Shown piece by piece: positions 1-9,024 of a DNA stretch of 64,000 bases. Every line of letters begins with the position of its first letter. Within the stretch, counting starts at the first letter, position 1. The notes under the pieces are model-generated. The model had not been told where the DNA came from, did no database searches, and saw only the letters and a list, made by a program, of their open reading frames with translations. The stretch comes from Curtobacterium sp. MCSS17_015 (GTDB lineage: Bacteria; Actinomycetota; Actinomycetes; Actinomycetales; Microbacteriaceae), in assembly GCF_003234265.2 (NCBI RefSeq), contig NZ_CP126256.1, positions 2,976,001 through 3,040,000 on the forward strand. Reading direction: 5' to 3'. Position numbers and translations under genes: made by a program.

Positions 1-2
1 AC

Positions 3-71
3 GGTCGGCACGAGTTGTTCGACGGGCACCTCGTCGTCCGCGCTTCGTGCGGCTGCGGCCACGCCGCCTGA
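3..71 (+). CDS. C-terminal end of an unidentified protein (5' end outside the window)
   Basis: Frame 3 is open from the window edge to TGA at 69-71 and reads GRHELFDGHLVVRASCGCGHAA. The tail has two cysteines and a histidine (SCGCGH), which could bind metal. Only 22 residues are visible, so the family cannot be named. It ends 46 nt before the Nudix gene on the same strand. The start of the window could also simply be non-coding. Confidence 0.35.
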   Translation, partial: GRHELFDGHLVVRASCGCGHAA

Positions 72-105
72 ACGCGGCACGGAGGACCTGACCCCGGCGG
101 GTCGG

Positions 106-111
106 TAGCGT
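106..111 (+). promoter_or_regulatory. -10 hexamer of a probably leaderless promoter (Nudix gene)
   Basis: TAGCGT lies 6 nt before the ATG at 118. No Shine-Dalgarno sequence fits in that gap, so transcription probably starts at or next to the ATG. Confidence 0.5.
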
Positions 112-117
112 GGCGGC

Positions 118-597
118 ATGCCCACCCCCGACTTCGTCCTGTCCCTGCGCGAGAAGGTCGGGAACGACCTGCTCTGGCTCACCGGCGTCACCGCGGTCGT
201 GACCCGCGGCGAGGGCGACGACCGTGAACTCCTCGTCGTCCGCCGTGCCGACAACGGCGCCCTCACCCCGGTCACCGGCATCGTCGACCCGGGCGAGGAG
301 CCCGCCGTCGCCGCCGAGCGTGAGGTCCTCGAAGAGGCCGACGTCGTCGCGGTCGCCGAACGCCTGGCCTGGGTGCAGACCCTCGAGCCGATGACCTACC
401 CGAACGGCGACCGCGCCCAGTACATGGACCTCGTCTTCGCCTGCCGCTGGGTCTCCGGCGACCCGTACCCCGCCGACGGTGAGAACACGGAGGCGTTCTG
501 GGCGCCGGTCACGAGCCTCCCGGACATGCCGGAGAACATGCGGCGCCGGGTCGACGCGGCCCTCGCCGACGAGGTCGCCGCACGCTTCGAGCGCTGA
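118..597 (+). CDS. Nudix hydrolase
   Basis: 159-residue single-domain Nudix protein, predicted to hydrolyse a nucleoside diphosphate linked to another moiety using Mg2+. The Nudix box spans about residues 54-76: G54, E60, then R68-E69-V70-L71-E72-E73, so the metal-binding glutamates are intact. The usual glycine of the REUXEEXGU signature is Asp75. A hydrophobic strand, LLVVRR, precedes the box. The substrate cannot be deduced. It is monocistronic, with a leaderless-type promoter at 106-111. The next gene is convergent, on the minus strand. Confidence 0.85.
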   Translation: MPTPDFVLSLREKVGNDLLWLTGVTAVVTRGEGDDRELLVVRRADNGALTPVTGIVDPGEEPAVAAEREVLEEADVVAVAERLAWVQTLEPMTYPNGDRAQYMDLVFACRWVSGDPYPADGENTEAFWAPVTSLPDMPENMRRRVDAALADEVAARFER

Positions 598-776
598 CCC
601 CTCGTCGGCGATCCCGGTGACGTCGGTGACGGAACACCTCGACCGGGAACGGACGTCGTGATCCGCACCGGTGGGTGACGTACGCCCCCCGCCGCGTCCG
701 TCGTGTCGAACCGACGCCGCCGAGGAGCCCGGAGCGATGGCGTCGACGCCCGCGACGGCGGCTGAGGTCGTCCTGC

Positions 777-1640
777 TCAGGCGCCGAACTCGACCAGGAC
801 GCGCGGGATCTCGCCGAGCAGCTCGCTCGCCAGGTAGCCCATCGGCCCGACCTGCACCGCGAGCCGGTCCCCGGCCGCGGCGTGCACCTGGGTCGCCCAC
901 ACGGTGGCCTGTGCCACGTCGGCACCGCGGGCCAGCAGCCCCGTGATCGCACCCGACAGCACGTCGCCACTGCCGCTCGTCCCGAGTCCGCCGGCACCGG
1001 TGCCCTTCGCCCACGCACGTCCGTCCGGCGCGGCGACGACCCCGCCGAGGGACACGACGGCGCCGAAGCGCTCGGCGATCTCCGCCGCGTCGGTGTGGTC
1101 GTCGGAGCAGTCGCGGCCGAGCAGCCGTTCGGCCTCGCCGGAGTTCGGCGTCATCACGAGCCGACCCCGGAGCGGCGCGAGTTCGTCCGCCAGGTCCGCC
1201 GCGACCCCGAGCGCGAAGGCGTCGAGCACGACGATCGTCTCGTCCCCGACGGCTGCGGCGAGCCCGGCGACGAGGTCGCGGCTGCCATCGGGTTCGTCGA
1301 GTCCCGGTCCGACGAGCACGGCGTCGGCGCTCGCGAGGTCGTCCGTCAGGCTCGAGATCGCGCCGACCGCGACGTGCCCGCCCTCGTCCTGCGCCAGCGG
1401 CTGCACGCCGGACTCGGGCAGGGCGACGGCGACGTGCGGGGCGACGCTCTCGGCGACGGCGAGGGTGAGCCGTCCACCACCGACGCGGAGGGCCGCGGTG
1501 GCCGACAGCATCGCGGCACCGGGGGTCTTCGCGGCGCCGCCGACGACGAGCACCTGCCCGCGGCCGTACTTGCTCCCGCCGACCTCCGGCAGGGACCACT
1601 CGCGCAGCAGGTTCGGGGTGACGGGTACGGGCTCAGACAC
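777..1640 (-). CDS. nnrD: ADP-dependent NAD(P)H-hydrate dehydratase
   Basis: 287-residue ribokinase-fold repair enzyme that dehydrates the damaged cofactor NADHX/NADPHX back to NAD(P)H using ADP. Seen: an N-terminal KYGRGQVLVVGG segment, LVGPGL, the nucleotide-site motif TPNSGE and the catalytic GSGDVLSG near residue 230. The family's YjeF N-terminal epimerase domain is absent, so this is the dehydratase-only form. The GTG start at 1640 is chosen because homologues begin close to the TPNLLREW segment and because the octamer GTGTCTGA overlaps this start with the stop of the upstream phosphatase gene, suggesting translational coupling. An upstream extension in frame has no family-like sequence. 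Confidence 0.88.
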   Translation of the reverse strand: MSEPVPVTPNLLREWSLPEVGGSKYGRGQVLVVGGAAKTPGAAMLSATAALRVGGGRLTLAVAESVAPHVAVALPESGVQPLAQDEGGHVAVGAISSLTDDLASADAVLVGPGLDEPDGSRDLVAGLAAAVGDETIVVLDAFALGVAADLADELAPLRGRLVMTPNSGEAERLLGRDCSDDHTDAAEIAERFGAVVSLGGVVAAPDGRAWAKGTGAGGLGTSGSGDVLSGAITGLLARGADVAQATVWATQVHAAAGDRLAVQVGPMGYLASELLGEIPRVLVEFGA

Positions 1641-2379
1641 GGGCGTCGTCCTTCCGGCCTTCGTGTTCGGTGACGGTGGCGCCGGGGTCCTCGTCGAGGT
1701 GTCCGGTGCCGGAGAACTCCTCGAGCGTCCACGGTCCACCGAGCGTGTCGCGTCGGAGCCGGGTCAGGGAGGCGTTCGCGACGGTGTGCGACTCGGCGAA
1801 GTCCATGAGTTCCGGCTCGTCGAGGTCGAGGCAGACGGCGAGGACCAGCATGACGACGGCGTCGTGCGCGGCGATGACCAGGCGGTCGGCGTCCTCGATG
1901 CGGTCGACGTCGGCGAGCAACGAGCGGAGCCGGAGCATGACGTCGACCCAGGACTCCCCGCCGGCCGGCCGGTGGTAGTACTTCCCCAGCCACTGGCGGC
2001 GCTGCTCCTCGTCGGGGTGCAGGTTCGCCGAACCGGTGCGGGTGAGGCGGTCGAGCACGCCGAGCTCGCGGTCGCGCAGCCGTTCGTCGACCCGGCGCGG
2101 GGGTTCGGCGAGGCCGCCGGCCTCCAGCGCGATGCCGATGGTCTGCTGCGCCCGCCGGTAGGGCGACACCCAGAGCACGACGGGGACGTCGTCGACCCCG
2201 CGGTCGGCGAGCTCCGAGCCGAGGGCGCGGGACTGCTCCTCACCGAGCGGGCTCAACGGCACGTCCGCGTCGCGGTGGTCAACCTCGATGACGTCGGCAC
2301 CTGCGGCCTCGGCTCGGGCTGCTGCGACGTTCGCGGTGGACTCGCCGTGACGGACGAGCCAGATCTCGGTGACGGCCAT
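1633..2379 (-). CDS. histidine phosphatase family protein
   Basis: 248-residue phosphoglycerate-mutase-like phosphatase. The catalytic RHG motif is at the N terminus (WLVRHGESTAN, about residues 6-16), and the second catalytic histidine is in the late segment LVIAAHDAVVM. The transient phosphohistidine mechanism is family knowledge and the substrate is unknown. ATG at 2379 places RHG where the family has it and sits 7 nt after a TAGCGT hexamer, so it is probably leaderless. It is the first gene of a two-gene unit with nnrD, which it overlaps by 8 nt. Confidence 0.85.
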   Translation of the reverse strand: MAVTEIWLVRHGESTANVAAARAEAAGADVIEVDHRDADVPLSPLGEEQSRALGSELADRGVDDVPVVLWVSPYRRAQQTIGIALEAGGLAEPPRRVDERLRDRELGVLDRLTRTGSANLHPDEEQRRQWLGKYYHRPAGGESWVDVMLRLRSLLADVDRIEDADRLVIAAHDAVVMLVLAVCLDLDEPELMDFAESHTVANASLTRLRRDTLGGPWTLEEFSGTGHLDEDPGATVTEHEGRKDDARV

Positions 2380-2386
2380 GCGCGCC

Positions 2387-2392
2387 ACGCTA
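2387..2392 (-). promoter_or_regulatory. -10 hexamer of a probably leaderless promoter (histidine phosphatase)
   Basis: The minus strand reads TAGCGT, then 7 nt, then ATG (2379). It is the same hexamer as before the Nudix gene. Confidence 0.5.
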
Positions 2393-2555
2393 TCCGGAGC
2401 GGACTGGCCCGGTTCCCATGCCGTCGTGCCACTCGTCACACCCCGTCGTCGAGCGGGTCGGCGGGCGGGGTCGGCCGCTGTGGCACAGACAGCGGAAGCG
2501 GCGTCGGACGGGTGCACCCTGAGCCCCGCCCGACGCCGCGGTCCCCCGCCGCCCG

Positions 2556-5500
2556 CTACGCCCGCCGCACGCGCAGCGTGACGAGCTCGAACGGCCGCAT
2601 GGTGAGCACGACGGGTGCACCGTCGGCCCAGGCCCCGTCGTCGAGCGGACGCTCGAGCAGGTCGACCCGCGTGACCTCGGCGACGTCGAACCCGAAGTCG
2701 ACCCCGACGTCACCCGCCCGACCACCGAGGGCCTCGTACAGCCTGACGACGACGTCACCCGACCGGTCCTCGGCGAGCTTCACGGCCTCGACGAACACCT
2801 GCGGCGACGACACCGTGACGAGCGGCTCGACGACGGCGTCCCCGGGGACCGTGCGCACCGGCAGGTTGAGCCGGTACCCGGAGTCCGCCGCGTCGAGCAC
2901 GGTCTCGCCGATCCGCAGCACGGTCCGGAACACGTGGTGCCCCTGGTCGGCCTCGGGGTCCGGGAACTTCGGCCCGCGCACGAGCGACTCCCGCACCTGC
3001 GTCGTCGTCCCGCCGTCGGGGCGGGTGCTCCGGGTGACGTCGTGCCCGTAGGTGGAGTCGTTCGCGACCGCGACGCCGAAGCCGGGCTCGGCGACGTGCA
3101 CCCACCGGTGCGCGCTCGTCTCGAACCGGGCGAAGTCCCACGAGGTGTTCTGGTGCGTCGGCCGGTCGATGTGCCCGAACTGGATCTCGCTCGAGGCCTG
3201 GTCGGCCTTGAGGTCGAGCGGGAACGCCAGCTTGAGGAGCTTCTGCTGCTCGTGCCAGTCGGCCTCGGTCTCGACGACGAGCTCCGGCTGCCCCTCGGTC
3301 GCCGTGTACCGGGTGGTCACGGTCGAGCTGCCGAACGGACGGACGACGACGAGCGCGTCCCCCTCGACGGTGACGCTCGTGGCGGCGAGCACCGCTCCGT
3401 GCCGCTGGTAGGCCCGGTCGATGTCCCACGCCTCCCACTGGTTCGGGGTGTCCCGGAACACGGTGTACTCGGCGGCCGCGGCACCAGGGGCGATCGCGTC
3501 GCGCCCGGTGGCCCGGTCGACGAGCGACACCACGTGGCCGGCCGCGTCGACGGTCGCCACCACCGCGCCGGTGTCGAAGACGAACCGGTCGCCGTCCCGG
3601 ACGGGAGGCACGGCCCGCGCCACGTCGACGGGCTCGGCGCCCAGGGCGCGCACGCCGTCAGCGGCCACCGGGGACGCGTTGAACCGGACGTGCGGTGCGG
3701 TGGAGGGCGCGCCTCCCGGCCGGTCCGCACCGCGCTCCGCACCACCGACGGCGAGCGCCGTCGTCGCGGTGCCGATCAGGTCCTCGAGGACCTCGGCGAC
3801 GCGGGCGTACTCGGCCTCGGCGTTCTCGTAGACCCAGGCGATCGACGACCCCGGCAGGATGTCGTGGAACTGCGCCAGGAGCACCGTGTGCCAGGCGTCC
3901 TCGAGCGCGTCGTACGGGTAGTCCTGCCCGAGCCGGACGGCTGCGGTGGCGGTCCAGAGCTCGGCCTCGCGGAGCAGGTGCTCGGAGCGGCGGTTGCCCT
4001 GCTTCGTGCGGATCTGCGATGTGTACGTGCCGCGGTGGAACTCGAGGTACATCTCCCCCGACCAGACCCCGGGGGTGGGCAGCGCCCGCTCGAGTTCCTC
4101 GAAGACCTGTGCGGGCGTGCCGAGGTCGACGCGGGGCGAGCCGTCCAGGTCGTGCTGACGTCGAGCGGCGGCGACCATCTCGCGGGTCGGGCCGCCGCCG
4201 CCGTCACCGAAGCCGTAGAGCAGCATCGAGGTGTTCGCGACGCCGCGCTCCTTGTTCTGGCGCTCCCCCCGGTGCAGGTCGGCGGGCGAGACGTCGGAGT
4301 TGTAGGTGTCCGCCGGGGGCAGGTGCGTGAGCACCCGCGAGCCGTCGATGCCCTCCCACAGGAACGAGGTGTGCGGGATGACGTTCGTCTCGTTCCACGA
4401 CGGCTTCTGCGTGACGAACCACTTCGAGCCCGCGGCTCGCACGATCTGCGGCAGGGCGCCGGTGTAGCCGAACGAGTCGGGGAGCCAGGCCTCGGGGGTG
4501 TCGACGCCGAACTCCTCGAGGAAGAAGCGCTTGCCGGCGACGAACTGCCGGGCGAGGGCCTCGCCCCCGGGCAGGTTCGTGTCGGACTCGACCCACATGC
4601 CACCGACCGGGATCCACCGGCCCTCGGCGACGCGCTGCTTGATCCGCCCGAAGACCTCGGGGTACTCGTCCCGCATCCAGGCGTACTGCTGCGCGGACGA
4701 GCAGGCGAAGGTGAAGTCGGGGTCGCGGTCCATCAGGTCCAGCACGTTCGAGAAGGTGCGGGCGCACTTGCGCTTCGTCTCGCGCACCGGCCAGAGCCAG
4801 GCGGAGTCGATGTGCGCGTGCCCGACCGCGATCGCCCGGTGTGCCGAGCCGCTGGCGGGGACCGCGAGCGCCTCGGCGAGCACGGCGCGGGCGTCGTCGG
4901 CGGTGCCCGCGACGTCGTCGGGGTCGAGCGCGTCGGCAGCGCGTTCGAGCACGCGGAGGACGTCCGCACCGCGGGTGCCGTCGGTCGGCAGCTCCGCCAT
5001 GAGCCCGCGCAGCACCCAGAGGTCCTGCTGCAGCTCCCAGACGGTGTCGTCGCGCTCGACGACCTCGAGCGCGCGGAGCCGGTAGATCGGGGTGTCCCCG
5101 GCGGTGTGCTTCGAGCCGAGCGGGGTGGCGCCCTGGAAGTCGTCGCCGCCGATGTCCGGGTTCGCGCCGGCCTCGACGTAGAGCTCGAACGACTCCCCCG
5201 GGCCGACCGGCAGCGGCACGGTGTCGTTCCGCGGCTCGATGGCCTTGATGGTGGAGCCGTCCGGCCGGAACGCGAGCCCCTCGGCCTGGAACCCGGGCTG
5301 CCGCTTGCTGAAGCCGAGGTCGACGAGGAGTTCGGCGGTGGTGCCGTCCGCGGTGCCGAAGTCGGCGGGGACGGTGCCGGTGACCTTGAACCACGTGGTG
5401 CCCCACGGCCGGGCGCCCCACGGTTCGCCGACGGTGAACGGCGTGTAGGTCTGCCGGACGGCCTCGGCGAAGGGCACCGGTTCGTCCGGCACCTGCCAGG

Positions 5501-5603
5501 CCTCGATCGTCACCGGCGATGCCCGGCGGTGGACGTTCGGGTCGACGCGGTCCCGCACGAGTCGTGCGATCCGGGCCTCGACGAGCGGTTCGTCCTGGTG
5601 CAT
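2556..5603 (-). CDS. GH38 alpha-mannosidase
   Basis: 1015-residue glycoside hydrolase family 38 enzyme that releases alpha-linked mannose. After a beta-rich N-terminal domain (about residues 1-260) come the family motifs GHAHIDSAWLWP (metal-binding His and Asp, near 265), GMWVESDTNLPGGE (nucleophile Asp), WLPDSFGYTGALPQI and LYGFGDGGGGP. A long C-terminal beta-sandwich region follows. Length is normal for the family. No signal peptide is seen, so it is probably cytoplasmic and acts on imported oligosaccharides. The ATG at 5603 has AAAGGA upstream. The frame stays open another 285 codons upstream, but that part is antisense-like sequence inside the permease. It is the last gene of the sugar ABC operon. 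Confidence 0.93.
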   Translation of the reverse strand: MHQDEPLVEARIARLVRDRVDPNVHRRASPVTIEAWQVPDEPVPFAEAVRQTYTPFTVGEPWGARPWGTTWFKVTGTVPADFGTADGTTAELLVDLGFSKRQPGFQAEGLAFRPDGSTIKAIEPRNDTVPLPVGPGESFELYVEAGANPDIGGDDFQGATPLGSKHTAGDTPIYRLRALEVVERDDTVWELQQDLWVLRGLMAELPTDGTRGADVLRVLERAADALDPDDVAGTADDARAVLAEALAVPASGSAHRAIAVGHAHIDSAWLWPVRETKRKCARTFSNVLDLMDRDPDFTFACSSAQQYAWMRDEYPEVFGRIKQRVAEGRWIPVGGMWVESDTNLPGGEALARQFVAGKRFFLEEFGVDTPEAWLPDSFGYTGALPQIVRAAGSKWFVTQKPSWNETNVIPHTSFLWEGIDGSRVLTHLPPADTYNSDVSPADLHRGERQNKERGVANTSMLLYGFGDGGGGPTREMVAAARRQHDLDGSPRVDLGTPAQVFEELERALPTPGVWSGEMYLEFHRGTYTSQIRTKQGNRRSEHLLREAELWTATAAVRLGQDYPYDALEDAWHTVLLAQFHDILPGSSIAWVYENAEAEYARVAEVLEDLIGTATTALAVGGAERGADRPGGAPSTAPHVRFNASPVAADGVRALGAEPVDVARAVPPVRDGDRFVFDTGAVVATVDAAGHVVSLVDRATGRDAIAPGAAAAEYTVFRDTPNQWEAWDIDRAYQRHGAVLAATSVTVEGDALVVVRPFGSSTVTTRYTATEGQPELVVETEADWHEQQKLLKLAFPLDLKADQASSEIQFGHIDRPTHQNTSWDFARFETSAHRWVHVAEPGFGVAVANDSTYGHDVTRSTRPDGGTTTQVRESLVRGPKFPDPEADQGHHVFRTVLRIGETVLDAADSGYRLNLPVRTVPGDAVVEPLVTVSSPQVFVEAVKLAEDRSGDVVVRLYEALGGRAGDVGVDFGFDVAEVTRVDLLERPLDDGAWADGAPVVLTMRPFELVTLRVRRA

Positions 5604-5656
5604 GGGTGTCCTTTCGTTCCGCGTTCCGCGAAGGAGCGCGGCTGGGTGTGCGGTGG

Positions 5657-6556
5657 TCAGCCCTTGATGCCGCCGGCGAGGGCGTTGCCGCCACCGAGGC
5701 CGCGCGACACGAGCACGTAGAGGGCGATGACGGGCAGCGAGTAGACGATCGAGAACGCCGCGAGCTGCCCGTAGGCGACGGCCCCGTTCTGACCGAAGAA
5801 GTTGAAGATGCTCACCGCGGCGGGCACCTTGTCGGGTGAGAGCAGCAGGACGAAGGGGACGAAGAAGTTCCCCCACGCCTGGATGAACACGAAGATGAAC
5901 ACCACCGCGATGCCGGGGCGCATGAGCGGCACGACGATCCGGGTCAGCGTGGTGAACATCGATGCGCCGTCGGTCCACGCGGCTTCCTCGAGCGAGATCG
6001 GCACCGAGTCCATGAAGTTCTTCGCCATCCAGATCGCCATCGGCAGGCTCGTGGCGGCGAGGAAGAAGACGCAGCCGTAGATGTTGTCGATGAGGTTGAG
6101 CGACACGAACAGCGCGTAGACGGGGACCATCATCGCGGTGATGGGCAGCCCGGTGCCGAACAGGATGCTGTACAGGAACGGCTTGTTCACGCGCAGCTTG
6201 TACCGGGACAGCGGGTACGCGGCGAGGAGTGCGGCGACGACCGTCACGACGGCCGTGCCACCGGAGAGCAGCAGGCTGTTCGCGAGCGGGATGAACGACA
6301 GTTCCGGGGTGAGCACCTGGGCGAAGTTGTCGAGCGTGAACTGCGACGGCACCTTCACCGACAGCGACGCCTGCGTGTCCACCGATGCGAGCACGAGCCA
6401 GAGCAGCGGCACCGCGAAGCACACCGCGATGACGAGCAGGACGACGTTCGACACCCACCGCAGGGTGCGACCCCGTGGCGAGGTCATGTGGAGCGAGCCC
6501 GGGGCGGTCACCGAGCGGGTGACGTTCGCGACCGGACGGTCAGCGGTGAGGGCCAT
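5657..6556 (-). CDS. carbohydrate ABC transporter permease (MalG-type)
   Basis: 299-residue inner-membrane permease with about six hydrophobic segments and a cytoplasmic EAA-type loop (SLEEAAWTDGASMFTTLTRIVVPLMRPG) that docks the ATPase. The ATG at 6556 lies just after the stop of the partner permease (2-nt gap). It ends 53 nt before the alpha-mannosidase. Substrate specificity is inferred only from that enzyme. Confidence 0.92.
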   Translation of the reverse strand: MALTADRPVANVTRSVTAPGSLHMTSPRGRTLRWVSNVVLLVIAVCFAVPLLWLVLASVDTQASLSVKVPSQFTLDNFAQVLTPELSFIPLANSLLLSGGTAVVTVVAALLAAYPLSRYKLRVNKPFLYSILFGTGLPITAMMVPVYALFVSLNLIDNIYGCVFFLAATSLPMAIWMAKNFMDSVPISLEEAAWTDGASMFTTLTRIVVPLMRPGIAVVFIFVFIQAWGNFFVPFVLLLSPDKVPAAVSIFNFFGQNGAVAYGQLAAFSIVYSLPVIALYVLVSRGLGGGNALAGGIKG

Positions 6557-6558
6557 GG

Positions 6559-7509
6559 TCAGTCCACCTCCGGCTTCAGTGCCTTGATGTAGATGATCGA
6601 GAAGACGGCACCGACCACGAGCAGGATGGTCGCGATCGCCGTCCCGAAGCCGAGCTGCGAGAACTGGAACGCCTCCTGGTACGCCAGGATCGGCAGGGTC
6701 GACGAGTTCGTGCCCGGTCCGCCGCCCGTCATCACGAAGATGAGGGTGAAGACCGACAGGGTCTGCAGCGTCGTGAGCATGAGGTTCGTCGAGATGCTCC
6801 GCCGGATGACCGGCAGCGTGATGTAGACGAGACGCTGCCAGCCGGTCGCGCCGTCGACCTCGGCGGACTCGGTGATCTCCTCGGGGACCTCCTGCACGGC
6901 GGCCGAGTAGACGAGCATCGAGAACGCCGTCCCGCGCCAGATGTTCGCGAGGATGACCGCGATCATCGGGTACGTGTAGAGCCAGTTCGGGCCGCTGATG
7001 CCCAGCGACGCGAGGAACGTGTTCAGCGTCCCCTCGTCGTGGAAGAACGCGTACGCCGCGAACGAGGCCACGATCTCGGGCAGCACCCACGCAGCGACGA
7101 CGAAGGTGCCGACGATCGCGCGGACGACCCGGTTCGCACTGCGCATGAGCAGCGCGAGGCCGAGGCCGAGCACGTTCTGCCCCACCACCGCCGAGGCGAT
7201 GAGGAACACGATCGTCAGGACCACGGACTTCGGGAAGTCCGGGTCCTGGAAGAGCTCGACGTAGTTCTGGAAGCCGACGAACTGCTGGTTCGCGGCGTCG
7301 ATGCCGGTCAGCGCCGCGTTCGTGAAGGAGCCGTAGAACGACGAGATGACCGGCCCGAGCAGGAACACGACGAGCAGGACGACGGCGGGCAGGAGCGGGA
7401 CGACGCGCGTCGCGTTCCGCATCCGGCGCCGCTTCCGCGGCGCCGGTGGGTCGGCGCGGTTCGGCGAACCGGGGGCCGACAGCGTCGGCGCGAGGGGGGT
7501 GCTGGACAC
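6559..7509 (-). CDS. carbohydrate ABC transporter permease (MalF-type)
   Basis: 316-residue permease. A basic N-terminal tail (RKRRRMRN) precedes the first membrane segment (VVPLLPAVVLLVVFLLGPV), and an EAA-type loop (ITESAEVDGATGWQRLVYITLPV) is present. The GTG start at 7509 is preceded by GGAAGG about 8 nt upstream; an internal ATG (MRNATR) is a possible alternative. It forms the translocation pore with the adjacent MalG-type protein. It is separated from the binding-protein gene upstream by a 101-nt gap holding a stable hairpin. Confidence 0.92.
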   Translation of the reverse strand: MSSTPLAPTLSAPGSPNRADPPAPRKRRRMRNATRVVPLLPAVVLLVVFLLGPVISSFYGSFTNAALTGIDAANQQFVGFQNYVELFQDPDFPKSVVLTIVFLIASAVVGQNVLGLGLALLMRSANRVVRAIVGTFVVAAWVLPEIVASFAAYAFFHDEGTLNTFLASLGISGPNWLYTYPMIAVILANIWRGTAFSMLVYSAAVQEVPEEITESAEVDGATGWQRLVYITLPVIRRSISTNLMLTTLQTLSVFTLIFVMTGGGPGTNSSTLPILAYQEAFQFSQLGFGTAIATILLVVGAVFSIIYIKALKPEVD

Positions 7510-7552
7510 GGTGGATGCCTTCCGGGTGCGGAGAGGGTTCCGGAGATGGGGA

Positions 7553-7596
7553 CTGACGGGAGGCGCGGGGCGGGTCGGCACCGCGCCTCCCGTCAG
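7553..7596. repeat. GGGAGGC palindrome, intra-operon hairpin (element I)
   Basis: Perfect 16-bp arms (CTGACGGGAGGCGCGG and its complement) flank a 12-nt loop, between the binding-protein stop and the MalF-type start. Its position suggests an mRNA-stabilising or attenuating hairpin that keeps binding-protein expression above permease expression. The sequence recurs elsewhere in the window. Confidence 0.75.
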
Positions 7597-7610
7597 GTGG
7601 TGCCGGCCGG

Positions 7611-8966
7611 TCAGCCCGAGACGGTGTTGTCCTCGCCGACGACGCCCTCGACGGCCTTGTCGTAGACCGCCGCTGCCTCGGCGGGCGACTGCTGACCGGT
7701 CATCACGGACTCCATCGCGACCTGGATGGCGTTCGAGACCTGTGCGTACTCGCTCGTCGCCGGACGGAAGTTGGTGTGCTCCACCAATCCGGAGAAGAAC
7801 TCGAAGGTCGGGTTCGCGCCGGTGTACGCCGGGTCCTCGGCGACGTCCTTCCGGACGGCGATCTGGCTGTTCTCCGAGTCGTACTTGATGGAGCCGTCCT
7901 TGTCGAGGAACATCGTGATGAAGTCGAACGCGTCCTGCGGGCTCTTCGACTTCGAACCGACCGCGAGCGTCCAGCCGCCGGACATCGAGTTGTAGCCCGG
8001 CTCCTGGCCGTTCTGCGTCGGGAAGGGTGCCTGGCCCATCACGTCGTTCCACTCGGCCCACGGGGCGGTCCCGGACTCCAGCCAGGTGCCGGACTGCCAC
8101 GAGCCGTCGAGGTCGATCGCGAGCTTGCCCTCCGGCAGCCACGTCTGCGTGATCGTCGTCCCGATGTTGGTGTCGAGGGCCTGCTGCGGGGTGGGCCCGA
8201 GGTCACCCTGGTAGACGTCCTCGATGAACTGCAGCGAGTCCTGGAACTGCTGCGAGCCGACGACCCACTTGCCGTCCCGGTACAGCGTGTTGCCCTCGCC
8301 GTCCGCACCGTAGAGCAACATCTCGAAGCCCTGCATCGTCGACGCCTCGCCCTGGGCCTTGCCGGAGTAGATGTTGAACGGGATGACGTCCGGCTGCTGC
8401 TCCTTGATGGTCTTCGCGGCGGCGAGGACGTCGTCCCAGGTCTTCGGCTCCCACGGCACGGGCAGACCGACCTCCTCGAAGATCTCCTTGTTGTACCAGA
8501 GCGCACGGGTGTCGGTGCCCATCGGGACGCCGTAGATCTTGCCGTCCTCTCCCTCACCCGCCTGCTTCGCGTTGTCGTAGAACTGGTCCCACTCGTCCCA
8601 CTTCTCGGTGAACTGGTCGATCGGCTGCAGGTAGCCGGCATCGGCGTCGGCCTTGATGCGGAACGTGTCCTCGTAGATGACGTCGGGCGCGGTCGCGGGT
8701 GCCCGGTTCATCAGCGCGAGCTTCGTGGCGTAGTCGTCCTCCTGCGCCTGGATCGGAACGAGCTCGACCTTCTTGCCGGGGTTCGCGTCCTCGTACTCCT
8801 TCTTGACGACCTTCATCTGGGCGTCGAGCTGCTGGAAGGCGCCGAACTTCTGGTAGGCGATCTTGATCGTGTCGCTCGAGGCGGACCCCGAGCTCGAGCA
8901 GCCGGCGAGTCCGACCGAGGCGACGGCCACGGCGGCGAGTCCGGCGATGATGCGGGTGCGTTTCAT
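7611..8966 (-). CDS. carbohydrate ABC transporter substrate-binding lipoprotein
   Basis: 451-residue extracellular binding protein. A lipoprotein signal peptide covers residues 1-22, with lipobox LAGC, followed by a Ser-rich linker. The mature part has the family-1 solute-binding organisation, including VYGVPMGTDTRALWYNKEIF and the tryptophan-rich sugar-contact segment around DLDGSWQSGTW. It is the first gene of an operon with two permeases and the GH38 mannosidase, so mannose-containing oligosaccharides are the likely ligand (inference). No ATPase gene is present; a shared MsiK-like ATPase elsewhere is expected. It is probably controlled by the palindrome at 9025-9037. Confidence 0.93.
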   Translation of the reverse strand: MKRTRIIAGLAAVAVASVGLAGCSSSGSASSDTIKIAYQKFGAFQQLDAQMKVVKKEYEDANPGKKVELVPIQAQEDDYATKLALMNRAPATAPDVIYEDTFRIKADADAGYLQPIDQFTEKWDEWDQFYDNAKQAGEGEDGKIYGVPMGTDTRALWYNKEIFEEVGLPVPWEPKTWDDVLAAAKTIKEQQPDVIPFNIYSGKAQGEASTMQGFEMLLYGADGEGNTLYRDGKWVVGSQQFQDSLQFIEDVYQGDLGPTPQQALDTNIGTTITQTWLPEGKLAIDLDGSWQSGTWLESGTAPWAEWNDVMGQAPFPTQNGQEPGYNSMSGGWTLAVGSKSKSPQDAFDFITMFLDKDGSIKYDSENSQIAVRKDVAEDPAYTGANPTFEFFSGLVEHTNFRPATSEYAQVSNAIQVAMESVMTGQQSPAEAAAVYDKAVEGVVGEDNTVSG

Positions 8967-9024
8967 CGGTGCTCCTTTGCACGGGTGAAGGTCGCGGACT
9001 CCGTTGCCCGCGTTGCGGGTTTAG

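Noticed and set aside
904..3051. A plus-strand frame of about 700 codons opposite nnrD, the phosphatase and the mannosidase
   Set aside because: It runs antisense across three well-supported genes and their intergenic gaps, with Ser/Arg/Thr-rich shadow composition.
2556..6458. One open frame of 1300 codons that would fuse the alpha-mannosidase to upstream sequence
   Set aside because: Only the part from 5603 downward resembles a protein. The rest is Arg/Ala/Gly-rich sequence in a wrong frame inside the MalG-type permease.
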